The notes: generated by a model from the letters alone, not told the origin. Counted from the stretch's first letter, positions 49,812-59,911 are shown. The stretch: DNA of 59,911 nucleotides from Symbiodinium natans (GCA_905221605.1 CAJNDS010001313.1:753163-813073); one strand, 5' to 3'. Numbers and translations: made by a program.

Positions 49812-49902
49812 CGTGCAACCCTCAATGCCGACTTCTACTGTGGGATCTTCACCTTCAAAGTTGCTTTCTACATATACCTCCGACTTTGTGCGCTGCACAA
49901 AG
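49812..49902 (+). CDS. Exon candidate, probable membrane helix
   Basis: Reads ATLNADFYCGIFTFKVAFYI then YLRLCALHK and ends CAAAG|GTCAGG (GT donor). A second frame (AVQPSMPTSTVGSSPSKLL) is also open. Confidence 0.42.
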
Positions 49903-50205
49903 GTCAGGGTTTGGGATCTAGATGCTTAACATAAGGGCTTTGGGGTTTAGGGTGGTTCACGTGCCCTACCTGTGAGTCCCCCTCCTGCAAACCTGGACCC
50001 TATACCCTGAACGGCTCGGGGGTTAGGGCGTGCCTACTTTGGGGCCTCGTGCCAAGGTCTGTGCCGGCGCGTCGCGCGCTGAGCGGGGAGTGCAGGGGAA
50101 GTCCAGAACCTTTTGGAGCTTAGTTACGCGGGCTTGCAGCACTCAAAATTTTACGCATACATAAAGAGATATCATGCCATATAGGGTTTAGGGCGTAGGG
50201 TTTAG

Positions 50206-50278
50206 GCACTCGCCGCCGATTGCATTGGAGAGCCCCTCCATCGTCGGCGGCTGCACGGCCCAAACACCTTCCCAAGGG
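50206..50278 (+). CDS. Small exon candidate
   Basis: Reads HSPPIALESPSIVGGCTAQT PSQ after GGTTTAG, ending CCCAAG|GGTC. Weak. Confidence 0.3.
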
Positions 50279-50541
50279 TCTCACAACAAGGCATTGGAGC
50301 TTTAGGACAGAAAAGAAGGAGTGGAGTTACAGAAATCTGTCACGATGAGCTTTGGTTGAGACGTCAGAGACATGCAAGGCTGTGACACTCGCTGATGGCT
50401 TGAACCGCATCGGCTGACTCCCAGATTACGACATGCCGACCCTGAACACCTGGACTTTAGAGTTACGGCACCCAAGCAACCCTGAAAACTAAGCCTAAGC
50501 CCCCACACCATATCCAAACCACTCACTCAACCCGCCGGAAG

Positions 50542-50644
50542 CTGATCCAAAGAGGTGAACTCCACGCCTGGATCTGGGATCCGACAACGGATCACTTTGT
50601 TGTTGCCTTGGGGGAGCCCTTTGGCCGTACGCATTGTTTTCCAG
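50542..50644 (+). CDS. Exon of unidentified gene
   Basis: Reads LIQRGELHAWIWDPTTDHFV then VALGEPFGRTHCFP and ends TTCCAG|GCTTGG (GC donor); acceptor-like CGGAAG. Aromatic-rich and convincingly coding; family not recognised. Confidence 0.52.
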
Positions 50645-51061
50645 GCTTGGGCTTAGGACTTGGGTGTTTTTTGCTTCTTTCGTTTTAGGGAGAGAGGGGA
50701 AAGAGATCGAAGGGGCCTGTGGCCTTGCGCGGACACTGTATCATATATTAGCTTGTATGGTATTTCATATCATGTACATACGTATAGCATGTGCTTATCT
50801 ATGTTCTATTACTATTAGGTCTATTCTGTATAGTCTTACAAGCAAAAGGGGCCGTCTTTTTTGCTCCTGATTGTTTGGGGTACCGAAAGCGTTTCGTTTC
50901 TGAGGTTGGCCGCTGATCAGACCCCGCAGGAATAACCTAGACATACTCCAAGACCTAAACAAACCTTGAACACTTAACACAAGTCGAACGAGTACCCCCA
51001 AGCCCTACATAGGCTTACATAGATCCTACGCCGCAAATGAATCCGCAAGCCCGAAGTATGC

Positions 51062-51108
51062 CCTAAACCCTAAACCCTAAACCCTAAACCCTAAACCCTA
51101 AACCCTAA
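51062..51108 (-). repeat. CCCTAAA array
   Basis: Six to seven CCCTAAA units, ending about ten bases before the exon candidate at 51121. Confidence 0.94.
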
Positions 51109-51120
51109 CTTTCTTTAAGA

Positions 51121-51191
51121 ACATCTTTCGAATCGAAGGCAAGGGCTGATGCCGCGGAACGTCGCGCCAGTCGAATGGACTGTGTCCTGCG
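51121..51191 (+). CDS. Exon candidate
   Basis: Reads SFESKARADAAERRASRMDC VLR after the CCCTAAA array. The frame remains open to a stop at 51414, but the part after 51192 becomes low quality. Confidence 0.42.
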
Positions 51192-51575
51192 GTTTGAGGG
51201 CTCCTCGAAGGTTTGTAGGGTGAATAGGGGTTTAAAAAGGGCTGCGACAAAGTCACCCGCTCCTCCAAGTACGACACCTTATAGGATCTCAAGCAAGAAG
51301 CCTTCGCCGCAAGTAAATACAGTCGCAAAGTGGACCAAGAGAGGCCCTAATGGGCCTGAACAGCCCTTAGTCGTCCGAACACAGCTTCCACCCCCGCGAC
51401 AGTGCAGGGCTTAGGGTTTAGGGCCTGAGGCTCAGGGCTCGAGTTCAGGGCTTAGGGATGCGGCGTTTGGGGAGCGATTTAGGTGGTTATTTGATGCTGG
51501 GATTGAGAAGTCAGGGAACTATATGCCACCCGTCTGCGCGCTTGATAACCCGAACCCCTAATCCCCCGCGAGCAG

Positions 51576-51636
51576 GAGCGATTGGGCCCTGAAGGAAGCC
51601 TGGGAGCTCGAGATCTTAGCCGCTGGGGCTTTTGAG
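51576..51636 (+). CDS. Small exon candidate
   Basis: Reads SDWALKEAWELEILAAGAFE after GCGAGCAG, followed by TTTAGGG-like sequence. Amphipathic helix; family unknown. Confidence 0.45.
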
Positions 51637-52400
51637 AGTTTAGGGTTAGGGTTCAGGGTTTGGCGTTTAGGGGCTCTTTGGTGGGCTTAGGGTTTAGGGA
51701 GCTCGGCGTGGTTTAGGTCGGGTTTCGGGGTTGTTTTGGGTTGGCTTGTATGGCGGTTGAGGGTTTCAGGGCTTTTGGGTGCGTCGGGTGTTAAGGCCTA
51801 GTTTAGGCTTGTAGAATCTTAGTTTCTGGGTCAGGGCATACTTGGGCGCTACTTCAGGATTCTGTTTGTTCCCCTTAAAGCCCTAAAAGAGAGAGAATCT
51901 TACCGAATGTGAGGACTATGGGGTTGCGTGGGACCCTACGATTTGGGCAGGGGATGGGGGGGGGGGTGCTGTAGGGGGAAGGGGCCCCAAATTTCGGGTC
52001 GTCCTGTTGCGTTTGGAGCTTTCAGGCGCCCCTGAGGTGTTTTTTTGTGGCTTTCATGGATTCATCTCAAATTGCGCACGATTATGGTTTGCAGGAGGGG
52101 CGTTGTGCAGCTCTCCAAAGTAGAGCTTCAAGGACCTCAACTAGATCTTATCCCTAATTAGAACCACACTTACCCTACCTATAGCCCTAAACCCGCAACC
52201 ATGAACCTTTAACCCTCAACTAGAGGTACCCACGAACCCCCCTGGGTTTTGGGTTTTTTTGGGCTTATTGGGATTCGGGACTTGGAGCTTCAGGTGTGCA
52301 CTTTCGGCCTCTCGGGTCTTTGAGAAGTTCTGCGCTTTGGGCTTTGGCCTTTAGAGTCTTCAGAGGGTTTAGGGTTTTAAGGGTAACCTTAAGGGTGTCA
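51637..52400. other. No supported gene
   Basis: G-rich degenerate telomere-like sequence, a G tract near 51955 and no splice-framed coding segment. Confidence 0.4.
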
Positions 52401-52520
52401 CGGGCTCACTTCCTTGAGGACATCACGACCACAGCCGCGCCGACAGTTGCGGGCCTTCCGGCAGGGAGCCCCAGAATGGGGTCTCCCTCCGAAGCCCGGA
52501 TTGAGGGCTTGGATCCCTAG
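52401..52520 (+). CDS. Terminal exon candidate
   Basis: Reads AHFLEDITTTAAPTVAGLPA then GSPRMGSPSEARIEGLDP and TAG. Acidic/Thr-Ala-rich C-terminal type sequence; family unknown. Confidence 0.42.
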   Translation, partial: RAHFLEDITTTAAPTVAGLPAGSPRMGSPSEARIEGLDP

Positions 52521-52564
52521 GGCTCAGTACATGTTCGGCGGATTCGGGTTCAGGGTCTCGAAAT

Positions 52565-52622
52565 ATGATGGACCTGCTCCTCCTCCTCGTCATCGCGAAA
52601 AAGCGCAATGATGTTGAGCAAC
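52565..52622 (+). CDS. Small exon candidate, Leu-rich
   Basis: Reads MMDLLLLLVIAKKRNDVEQ from ATG 52565. Could be a signal or membrane segment, or the start of a gene. Confidence 0.33.
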
Positions 52623-52776
52623 CTTTTCCCCCCCAAACTTCCAACCCTAAATACGGAGAATCCTTAAACCCGACACCTTGAACCGCAAACCCTACCTAAC
52701 CCCCCAAACCCAAGACCAATCCTGAAAAATCCGAACACACCTTCGGGCCTCAAAGCCCTGAATTCCGCCCCCCCAG

Positions 52777-52872
52777 GCGTTGACCTCCTCCTCGGCGGCG
52801 CCGCCGGTGCCCGAGGTGGAGGAGCCCCCGACGCAGCCGCCTGAGCCGGAGGTCTGGGCCTCCTATATGCAG
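52777..52872 (+). CDS. Exon candidate, Pro/Glu-rich linker
   Basis: Reads ALTSSSAAPPVPEVEEPPTQ then PPEPEVWASYMQ between CCCCCCAG and ATGCAG|GGAGAG. Very GC-rich at third codon positions, as expected for coding DNA here. Confidence 0.5.
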
Positions 52873-53155
52873 GGAGAGAATTGGGGGGGAGGGGCGTTGT
52901 TGGGGTGGAGGGGGTTGGTTGTAGGGTGTTCGGGTGTTAGGGTCTTAGGGTTAGAAGTTGAGGGTTGAAGGGTTGGCGGGGTTGGGAGATCTTGGGCCCT
53001 GAGATCCTGTTCGTGGGGAGTTTAGGGGCAGCTGAGGAGTTCCTGGGTTTAGGGCAAAGGGACAGAAGGCGTTGAAGTTTTGGAGCTTCCGATTCGGATT
53101 TTTGGAGCTTGGGGTGCTTAGGTTTTAGGGAAGGTTCCCGGCTTGGGGCTCAGAG

Positions 53156-53272
53156 TCTGTGAAGCTCTTCAAGGCCGGCAGTGCTGATGAAGAACCTTGC
53201 TCGGTGGTACCCTTCTTCCCACAAACTGGAGCACCTTTTCTTGTTGCCTTCTTGGGCTACTGGGCAACCTAG
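53156..53272 (+). CDS. Terminal exon candidate
   Basis: Reads SVKLFKAGSADEEPCSVVPF then FPQTGAPFLVAFLGYWAT and TAG at 53270, after GGGCTCAGAG. Confidence 0.48.
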   Translation, partial: SVKLFKAGSADEEPCSVVPFFPQTGAPFLVAFLGYWAT

Positions 53273-53392
53273 TGAGAAGAGATGGGAGGGGTTAGTTTGG
53301 GCTTGCGGGTGTGGGGCTGCCAAGTCCTGAAGCTGGTTATCTTTGAAGCAGGGCACATCATGCCTCCTTTCCCCCCCCCCCCGTAAAATTAG

Positions 53393-53459
53393 AAATCGAA
53401 CAGGCCTATGACGCGGACGTGACTTCCTTCGTGAGCTGCCACCTGGCGAAGTACGCCGG
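53393..53459 (+). CDS. Exon candidate
   Basis: Reads EIEQAYDADVTSFVSCHLAK YA between AAATTAG and GCCGGGTCC; the open frame continues to about 53470. May be the exon before 53711. Confidence 0.45.
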
Positions 53460-53710
53460 GTCCCCGGGAGTTTATTGTAGGTTCTCAGGGCTTAAGAAGC
53501 TTGAGGGGTTTGAGGGTCAGAGTTCAGGCTTGCCTACAAAATGAACCAAGCCCCCTGTGGCTTCAGCTTGCAAAGCTCCCGAGGGCTCAGCCCCTTCGCA
53601 AAGTTCGGAAACCTTGCACCCAATAATCGGTTAAAGAACTTCAGCAAGACCTGGGGGGGGGGGGGATCCGTGGAGTTTTTTGGGGAGCTCAGGGTGGAGT
53701 TCTTGCCCAG

Positions 53711-54674
53711 GAGCCGCAGAATAATGCGGACGCTCCCTTCACCTGGTACGAGAAGGAGGATGAAATTTGCTGCTGGTTGGTGATTGCTGTTGTTCTGATT
53801 CAAGCTGACTGCAAAACTGTGCGGAAAGACTGCAAAACATGCTAGCATATTTCTAGCACCACTACTAGTTCTAACAGAACTTATATGGGAAGGCTGCCCT
53901 TGCAAAGTAGAGCCACCAAGTAGGCATGGTGCTAACATCGGGCTCGTGCTTATCTCAAACATCATTCAGGCACAGCAGGCTTTTCCGCAACTGTGCCACT
54001 CACTGCACGTGCATGGACGAACTAGGTCCGAGAACTTGCTTCCCGTCAACCATACCCAATTGAGGGAGATGAAAATCTGAACATGAAAATCTGAACGAAC
54101 CCCTTGAAACCATCCTGGTTTTGGCTGCTACTTCGGACCCAACAAAAACCGAGCGTCTGCAGCTGTTGAGGACCCTTGTGGTGTGACCGGGAATCTTGAG
54201 CCACTTGGTCTTTAAAGCTCGGGAGGTAGTGTAGGCTTTAGGGGGAGTGTCAGTTAGGATGTTTTCTTGCCATGGTCATTGTAGGATGCCAGTTCTTGAA
54301 AATTTGTGGTTTCCTTCTCAGCAATTTTGCAACCGCCTTTTTCAGATGCTGGACTGCACGGAGCTTATGGCTTATATGGTTTAGTGCTTTGGGTGCATGA
54401 GAAAGTGGGCCTGAAACACCTTCAGGACAAACCCTGAGGCAGCAAGCTGCAAATCTTTGCCCACCGAATCCTTAAATAACCCTGAAGCCTAAACAATCTT
54501 CCCAACACTGAACCCCAAACTCATGCTTTTCAGCCCGTGTGGAACCCCCACGATTGCTTGGTTTCACTGGACGACGTGAGGAGCGGGCTGCTTTTTGTTC
54601 TAGAAGGCTCTCGGGATGTTTCATGTTTTCCTTGGCTGAACTCAACTTCTCTTGCTGAAGAAGATGCTTTGTGA
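53711..54674 (+). CDS. Unidentified gene, last four exons
   Basis: Exons 53711-53779 (EPQNNADAPFTWYEKEDEIC CWL), 53970-54025 (AQQAFPQLCHSLHVHGRT), 54285-54378 (MPVLENLWFPSQQFCNRLFQ MLDCTELMAYM) and 54534-54674 (PVWNPHDCLVSLDDVRSGLL ... LNSTSLAEEDAL, stop TGA). Junctions are all GT-AG: TTG|GTGATT, TAG|GTCCGA, ATG|GTTTAG, with acceptors ATTCAG, TTGTAG and TTTTCAG. Phases join exactly (0, then AG|G, then 0). These introns lack telomere-like arrays. Aromatic- and Cys-rich; no family recognised. The intron 54026-54284 contains another open stretch (LVLAATSDPTKTERLQLLRT), perhaps an alternative exon. Confidence 0.55.
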
Positions 54675-54752
54675 GGGTTTGAAGGGCCAGCCTGGCTAGG
54701 GATGTCGCAGACCTCAAGAGCAAAATGTGCTAACCCCGAAACCCGAAACCAA

Positions 54753-54847
54753 AGCTCCTCGGAGTTGCGAAGGAAAGTTTGGGTCGTGAAGGGCTCCATC
54801 TTCCTGGCCGCTTGGCGAATCGAGTCCCCTTCGACTCGGGGTTCGGG
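54753..54847 (+). CDS. Exon candidate
   Basis: Reads SSELRRKVWVVKGSIFLAAW RIESPSTRG after AAACCAAAG. The reverse strand is open too. Degenerate TTTAGGG follows. Confidence 0.38.
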
Positions 54848-55253
54848 TTGCGGGTTTCGGGGTTTAGGGTTCGGGGTTTAGGGCGGCCCACTGCAGACTT
54901 TGGTTTTTTGGGGGGGAGGGGAGGGGGTGTTCTTGCGTTTCTGGGTTGAGGCTCCATACTTTCCCAATTGCCCATTGACAAAGCATGACGACATGCGGAA
55001 CACAAGATACGTCAAAAAAAGCAAAAAAATAAAGACAAAGAAGCGATGGAGAATTGGATTGAGTGTGGGAATCAAACACCACTAACAACTTCTTTCACCC
55101 TTGCTCTGGGGTTCAGGTCGAGGTTTAGGGCTCTTGGGGGTTAGAGGGCTCTTGGGGGCTAGATCAAGCCTCAACAGTCGCACCCTCCCCAAACCATCCA
55201 AAGAGCCCAAAGAGTTCCAAACCCAGATCTCTGCCGTTCAGATCACAAGGGCT
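54848..55253. other. No supported gene
   Basis: A purine-rich segment (55010-55060) and chance frames leading into the minisatellite. Confidence 0.4.
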
Positions 55254-56100
55254 ACGTGTTGTCCGCTGGTGGGTGGGTTGGGCGTGTCACAGTGTTGTTC
55301 GCTTGTGGGTGGGTTGGGCGTGTCACGTTGTCCCTTGTGGGAGGGTTGGGCGTGTCACGGTGTTGTCCACTTGTGGGTGGGTTGGGCGTGTCACGGTGTT
55401 GTCCGCTTGTGGGTGGGTTGGGCGTGTCACGGTGTTGTCCACTTGTGGGTGGGTTGGGTGTGTCACGTGTTGTCCGCTTGTGGGTGGGTTGGGCGTGTCA
55501 CGGTGTTGTCCGCTTGTGGGTGGGTTGGGTGTGTCACGGTGTTGTCCGCTTGTGGGTGGGTTGTGCGTGTCACGGTGTTGTCCGCTTGCGGGTGGGTTGG
55601 GCGTGTCACGGTGTTGTCCGCTTGTGGGTGGGTTGGGTGTGTCACGGTGTTGTCCGCTTGTGGGTGGGTTGTGCGTGTCACGTGTTTTGTCCGCTTGCGG
55701 GTGGGTTGGGGGTGTCACGGTGTTGTCCGCTTGTAGATGGGTTGTGCGTGTCACGGTGTTGACCACTTGTGGGTGGGTTGGGCGTGTCACAGTGATGTCC
55801 GCTTCTGGGTGGGTTGGGCGTGTCACGGTGTTGTCCGCTTGTGGGTGGGTTGGGCGTGTCACGTGTTGTCCGCTTCTGGGTGGGTTGGGCGTGTCACGGT
55901 GTTGTCCGCTTCTGGGTGGGTTGGGTGTGTCACGGTGTTGTCCGCTTCTGGGTGGGTTGGGCGTGTCACGTTGTTGTCCGCTTGTGGGTGGGTTGGGCAT
56001 GTCGCAGTGTTGTCCGCTTGTGGGTGCGTTGGGAGTGTCACGGTGTTGTCCGCTTGTGGGTGGGTTGGGCATGTCACCGTGTTGTCCACTTGCAGGGGGT
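55254..56100. repeat. 36-base G-rich minisatellite, about 23 units
   Basis: The unit is GTTGTCCGCTTGTGGGTGGG followed by TTGGGCGTGTCACGGT, with point variants (CCACTT, GCTTCT, TTGTGC) and several 35-base units (CACGTG for CACGGTG). Because 36 is a multiple of three and the unit lacks stops in most frames, it gives long false frames on both strands (for example a 328-codon reverse frame repeating HPQADNTVTRPT). It ends nine bases before an ABC transporter exon. Confidence 0.97.
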
Positions 56101-56109
56101 GGGTTGTAG

Positions 56110-56390
56110 GTTCCCCAATGCTCCAGCTGCATCCCACCAGCAAGGCGATCCTGCTCTCCATGGTGCACAGTTTCCCTGCCACCGTCCTCTTTGTGGGCTC
56201 GAAGCAGAGGTGGGGGGGGCGCAGGGGGGGTTTGCCGAGGAAACCATGACAAGAGACTCTGGGGCCTTGAAGGCTTTAGGGTTTTGTGTTTAGGGCCAAC
56301 AATCCTCATGTTGGGACCTTCTACCGGGACCGACTACGTGCCAGCTCGATGTCCATTGCCTTGCAGGTTCTCGTGGAGATTCCCAGCAAG
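56110..56390 (+). CDS. ABC transporter permease segment, ABCG/PDR type (ABC2 membrane domain), two exons
   Basis: Exon 56110-56209 reads MLQLHPTSKAILLSMVHSFP then ATVLFVGSKQ; donor CAGAG|GTGGGG. Exon 56294 to about 56390 reads ANNPHVGTFYRDRLRASSMS then IALQVLVEIPS; acceptor TTTAG. The junction AG|G makes Arg in phase. The order 'LF.G...(N)...FYR(E/D)R...S(M)..AL..VL(V)EIP' is the hallmark of the ABC2 domain of pleiotropic-drug-resistance (ABCG) exporters, where it lies between membrane helices. The nucleotide-binding domain is not in view; other exons should lie upstream beyond the minisatellite and downstream. A possible next exon is near 56560-56636 after TCCTGCAG. Confidence 0.65.
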
Positions 56391-57008
56391 CGTGGGCATG
56401 TACATGGCACTTGGTGACTCGGTGTAAATTCAGCTGCACAGCTGTGAACTGACAGCGTTCTTGCAGCCCACCCTCCCTGACCCCCTCCCCCCTTGACCTT
56501 GAAGCCTATAAGCCTTTCAAGCCCCTTTCAAAACTGAGTCGTGCTGCTCCTGCAGCTGATCTCCGCCGGGCGCCCAAAGGAATCGTGCTTTCACGGCCAC
56601 ACGCAGCGAGAGCTGATACTCTGTTCGTCCAGAAACGCTGTAGGGCTCAGGGCTCGAGGCCTTTGCGTATCTAGGGGCATTTAGGGGCTTAAAGCTTAAG
56701 AGGTTGCGGGTTTAGCATTCGCCTTCCATCTGAAGAGCCCTTGGGGCAAAGCCGTCACTGTTTAAGCCAACCGGCTCCAGCTACCCTGGCTTAATCTACG
56801 GGCTTTTGGTTCTGAGGGTTCGGGTGTTCGAGGCGTGCTGGGATAGGATGAGGGTCTCTGCAACTTGAGTGGGGCCAAAAGCATATTGCACCTTCAGTCC
56901 CATTTGGAAGTTTCTGCAAAAAGTTGTACCCGTTTTGGGGGGTCGCTTACAGGGGGTTCTATTCTACTTTGGGGTACCCCTATTTTGGGAAATACCCATG
57001 TCCTTGCG
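56391..57008. other. No certain exon
   Basis: Presumed ABC transporter introns. Contains a family C half-element at 56950-56998 (GGGGTACCCCTATTTTGGGA). Confidence 0.4.
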
Positions 57009-57240
57009 ATGCCTTTGAGAAATCTGAAGCAAGCTAGAACTAACAAGCCTGCTAAGGTGCTGAAGGGCACACAAATCCCCGAATCCCAAGTCGCTGAGCT
57101 TGAGGTCATCGCCGCTAGCACAGTGGCCGCGTACTCATGTTTTGGGAGCCTTCGGGATGTTGAAGAGTTTCTTTGGGCTCTGGCTTTGGAGTTATGCTGG
57201 GCGTTTGGTCTAAGACGGAGTGCTGACCCTACCACAACTA
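57009..57240 (+). CDS. Exon candidate
   Basis: Reads MPLRNLKQARTNKPAKVLKG then TQIPESQVAELEVIAASTVA and EFLWALALELCWAFGLRR, right after a family C element. The + frame runs 56865-57533 but the later part becomes Pro/Asn-rich and non-coding in look. The reverse strand is also open (229 codons). Family unknown. Confidence 0.4.
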
Positions 57241-57983
57241 GGCATTTAACACCTCGCGAAACAAACCCCCTACTTGAGACTGTAGAATCCAAGCCTTTGG
57301 GATCCAGGACCCTCAAGGCCCCAGCCCCTGCACCTCCGCAAACCTGGGCCCTAAAACCGGCCTCTTCACTACAATGCAACTTGAGCCCCCAAAAGATCCA
57401 CCCCAACCTCCAAAGCGCAACCCTCAATGCACTCAAGCCGAGAAAAGCCCCACGCCTTCCTAACAGACAGAGAGAGCCCCCAAACCTCCTAAACCTCAAC
57501 AACCTCCTAAACCCCCGATTAACGATCCTCTGAACCCTAAACCCCAAACCCCAAACTCTAAACACTAGATGCCCAGGAGGCACTTTATCCTCTTGTCCCG
57601 GTGCTTCGAGGCCCTCACCCCTGGCATGAACGGCCCTGGCTTTTGGTGCCTTGCCGGGGGCCTCTGGTGAAAGCAGCGCCCAAACGGCGATGGGTGGTTT
57701 TTGGGGAATCAGTTTGTAATTCTGTTTTTTCTCACATGTTGATGGTTCTGCTGGAACTATACTTCTCGGGTTCTGGGACTTCTCGCGTTTTGGGTGTGAT
57801 AGGGTGTGGGGGGGGGGGGGGCCTCACCGATCGCATAAGGCTTGAAGCGTATGCATATGTTCATATATTTCTATCAAGTCCAATGCACAGCATCACGGAA
57901 GGCTTTGAGGTGATTAGGCCTCCGAGATCCAAACCCTGAAATCGAATCCCTTCAGTAAGCAAGTTGCCAAACACTAGTGACAG

Positions 57984-58124
57984 GTGTTCCTGGGCTTAAG
58001 TATGTGAAGACCCTGCTCTCAGCGTCAGTACCTGCAGAGCGCCAAGCTCAGATCTTCGGCATGATTTCGAGCATCGTTGCGGCCGTCACCGCGAAATTCT
58101 CGGAGGCGTCAACTTGCTGCCATG
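57984..58124 (+). CDS. Exon resembling a major facilitator (MFS) transporter
   Basis: Reads GLKYVKTLLSASVPAERQAQ then IFGMISSIVAAVTAKFSEAS. It begins at CAG|GTGTTCC and ends CCATG|GTGCAT (GT donor). The pattern 'S..VP.ERQ...FG...S(I)' followed by a small-residue helix is typical of the loop and helix in tetracycline-resistance-like MFS carriers. One exon only, so the assignment is tentative. Confidence 0.4.
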
Positions 58125-58355
58125 GTGCATCGGAACATGTTTTATGATTTGTAGAAGGACTTTTGTCACTGGAGCTTGGGGTTTTATCGGGCCTTTCGGT
58201 ACGATGCACATCACTGAGTCAGGTTCGCACAACGCCCCAAGCTGTCAGCCCGCATTAAAAATCCCAAGCCCCCATCCCAAACACACTGAACCCCCAAGTC
58301 TCAAACCCAAACATTTAGAAAAAAAAACCAACCAAAAAAGCTCCCCCCGCTAAAG

Positions 58356-58393
58356 CACTTGGGCAGATTGCGCTGGCGGCGCAAGAACCTCAG
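58356..58393 (+). CDS. Small exon candidate
   Basis: Reads LGQIALAAQEPQ then CAG|GTCGGT (GT donor); the frame is open on to TGA at 58420 (VGPLVAGFR), so it could also be terminal. A C-terminal MFS piece is possible but unproven. Confidence 0.33.
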
Positions 58394-58825
58394 GTCGGTC
58401 CCCTTGTGGCGGGCTTCCGTTGAAGTTCGAAATGGGAGGGGGGTCCTCCAAAATTATGGCGTTTCTTTTGGGGATCCTAATTTTTAGTCTTGGAATTACG
58501 GAGCATGAGAAACAAGGGCACCCAAAGAAAGGCCCATAATTGAGTCCCCCAAATGGAGACAAAGGAGCCCTGCGGGGTGTTGATGTTTCCCTTAGGATCA
58601 GACACTTTCAAGGGGCTTGGGGGGCGTGGAGTGAGGCTTCTTGGGGTGACTCAGAGGTGACAGATGGGATTTAGGGTTCAGGGCTGCGGAGGGAAGAGGC
58701 AACAGCGCGGTTGATGGAAGATTGCGGTGTGTTACTTCTTTGGTTGGGGTTCCTGTTCAGGTTTTTCTATCTGAAGCCTTTGTAGGCTTGCCTTCCTCGG
58801 GCTTGGGAGATTTGGGCAGATTCAG

Positions 58826-58947
58826 GACAAGGTGGTTGTTGAGCTGCGGTCGAAGTGTCACGAAACCCGAGAACTCTTAAACCCTCCAACCCCAGACTTT
58901 TGGACGCAGGTTCCCACATCGGCCACCGTGGCCATGGGCCGCATTCG
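58826..58947 (+). CDS. Two small exon candidates
   Basis: 58826-58871 reads DKVVVELRSKCHETR after GATTCAG; 58910-58947 reads VPTSATVAMGRI after GACGCAG, ending ATTCG|GCCCC (GC donor). Both are in the same + frame. A 249-codon reverse frame overlaps but lacks a family signal. Confidence 0.4.
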
Positions 58948-59354
58948 GCCCCTTGGAAATTCGTTTTCTTCAGCAGGGGGCGGCTTCCGGCTTCCGAATT
59001 CCATCCCACATGAAGGACAGGATTTGTGAGGGATGGCACAGAACAGGCGGGAGACCAGGTGTGCTTTCCAATAAGTCTCCCATCGTACCCTGACCGATTA
59101 CGGCCAGAAACTATGTGCTGATGTCGAGGGACATATGGAAGCCATCTTTTGTTGGCTTGCCCCCCAACCCACTTGCACGGTGCACTCACACCCCCATTCG
59201 AAAAAGCGAAGCTAAAGCTGAAGCCGAAAAACCCAAACAATACTCCAGGGCTTGTCTCCAGGGCTTGGGGGCATAAGGTTTTTTTGACCTCCACACATCC
59301 GCGCCTAGGCCAGCTCTCCCCAACTTTCCACAAACTACAGCTGTTGCGTTTCAG

Positions 59355-59477
59355 GGCTGGAACAGGTCCGGGCTTCTTTTTGTTGAAGCTCCAAAATGCA
59401 AACCCCTCTCGAGGGTGGATCCGTGGTCTTTGCAGAGCGCTGCGCAAGTCGCTTGGGCCGGGTTCCTGGAAGCCAAG
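59355..59477 (+). CDS. Exon candidate
   Basis: Forty-one codons, GWNRSGLLFVEAPKCKPLSR then VDPWSLQSAAQVAWAGFLEA K, after TTTCAG. Followed by ATCCTGAGCCCTAAACCC. The last part of the window (59835-59911) has another possible exon (ERFRGALSPHSIRSQL). Confidence 0.48.
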
Positions 59478-59911
59478 ATCCTGAGCCCTAAACCCAAAAA
59501 GCCGAGACCTTCTCACCCAAAATCACCCCAAAAATCGAAGTGGGGGAGACGTTGCCGAAGCCCAAGATCTCAAGTCGCCCCTCAAAAAGGTCTCAAGTCG
59601 TGCCTTCAGGATTTTTCGGGTTTCGGGTTTAGGGTCACCGCTTCAGGACTTTGGCGTAGGGGGTTAGGGCTTCGGGCGCCCTTTGGGGGTTTGCAAGGTA
59701 GAGTTGAGGTCTGAGGTCCGGGCACGAGATCTTACCAATGAAAGCGTTTGAATTCTTTGTGGGCTTTCAGGGATTGTTCTTGTGTTTCGCGGGGCTTTGG
59801 GTCCAAGTTGTGCTTTGGCTTATATGGGCGCTTTGGCCCCAGGCGTGGCAGAGCGGTTCAGGGGAGCCCTGAGCCCACACAGCATCAGATCTCAGCTCTG
59901 CCCCGGACTTC

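Noticed and set aside
55254-56100. CRISPR array
   Set aside because: Units are tandem with no unique spacers, and the genome is eukaryotic.
55323-56309. 328-codon reverse-strand frame and several + frames of 160-280 codons as genes
   Set aside because: They are translations of a 36-base minisatellite that is open in several frames; none has non-repeat domain content beyond the real ABC transporter exon on +.
56894-57583. 229-codon reverse frame as a gene
   Set aside because: No family signal; lies over a + frame with better coding look and over a family C element.
58767-59516. 249-codon reverse frame as a gene
   Set aside because: Overlaps two or three splice-framed + exons; composition looks like the shadow of a + strand coding and G/C-rich stretch.

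Overview
This window looks like nuclear DNA of an alga, most probably a dinoflagellate. Three signs support this. (1) Plant/dinoflagellate-type telomere repeats (TTTAGGG and its complement CCCTAAA) are scattered through the interior. (2) Genes are split into short exons (about 45-150 bases) whose introns start with GT, GC or GA. (3) Every exon I can read is on the + strand, as in the one-way gene arrays of dinoflagellates. There is no operon structure, no bacterial-type gene, and no rRNA or tRNA gene that I can recognise. Most long open frames are chance frames through low-complexity repeats.

Layout. 1-3 kb: telomere-like arrays around several small exons. 3.2-4.8 kb: a drug/metabolite-transporter (triose-phosphate or nucleotide-sugar translocator-like) gene with two introns occupied by short inverted-repeat elements. 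5.3-10.2 kb: the best gene here, an eight-exon class I SAM-dependent methyltransferase whose exons join in frame to a stop codon. 11.3-12.7 kb: exons of a Cys-Trp/Cys-Cys repeat protein. 13-41 kb: repeat-rich DNA (telomere-like arrays, triplet and AT microsatellites, G tracts, at least nine families of 70-130 base inverted-repeat elements) with isolated exons. 42-43 kb: the last three exons of an unidentified gene. 43-54.7 kb: a denser string of exons, including a four-exon gene end at 53.7-54.7 kb. 55.25-56.1 kb: a 36-base minisatellite directly before exons of an ABCG/PDR-type ABC transporter. 57-59.9 kb: further exons, one resembling an MFS transporter.

The main novelty is intron architecture. 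Many introns start just after the exon with TTTAGGG repeats and end just before the next exon with CCCTAAA repeats, so the intron carries telomere-like inverted repeats at its two ends. Other introns are filled by short elements with terminal inverted repeats, and several exon-intron junctions sit in short direct repeats. Together this looks like mass intron gain by introner-like transposable elements, some of them using or accumulating telomeric repeat.

Limits: exon boundaries were placed by eye from reading frame, splice-like AG/GT/GC/GA sites and family resemblance. Products are named only where the protein pattern is recognisable. For single exons the strand and frame are more reliable than the exact ends.
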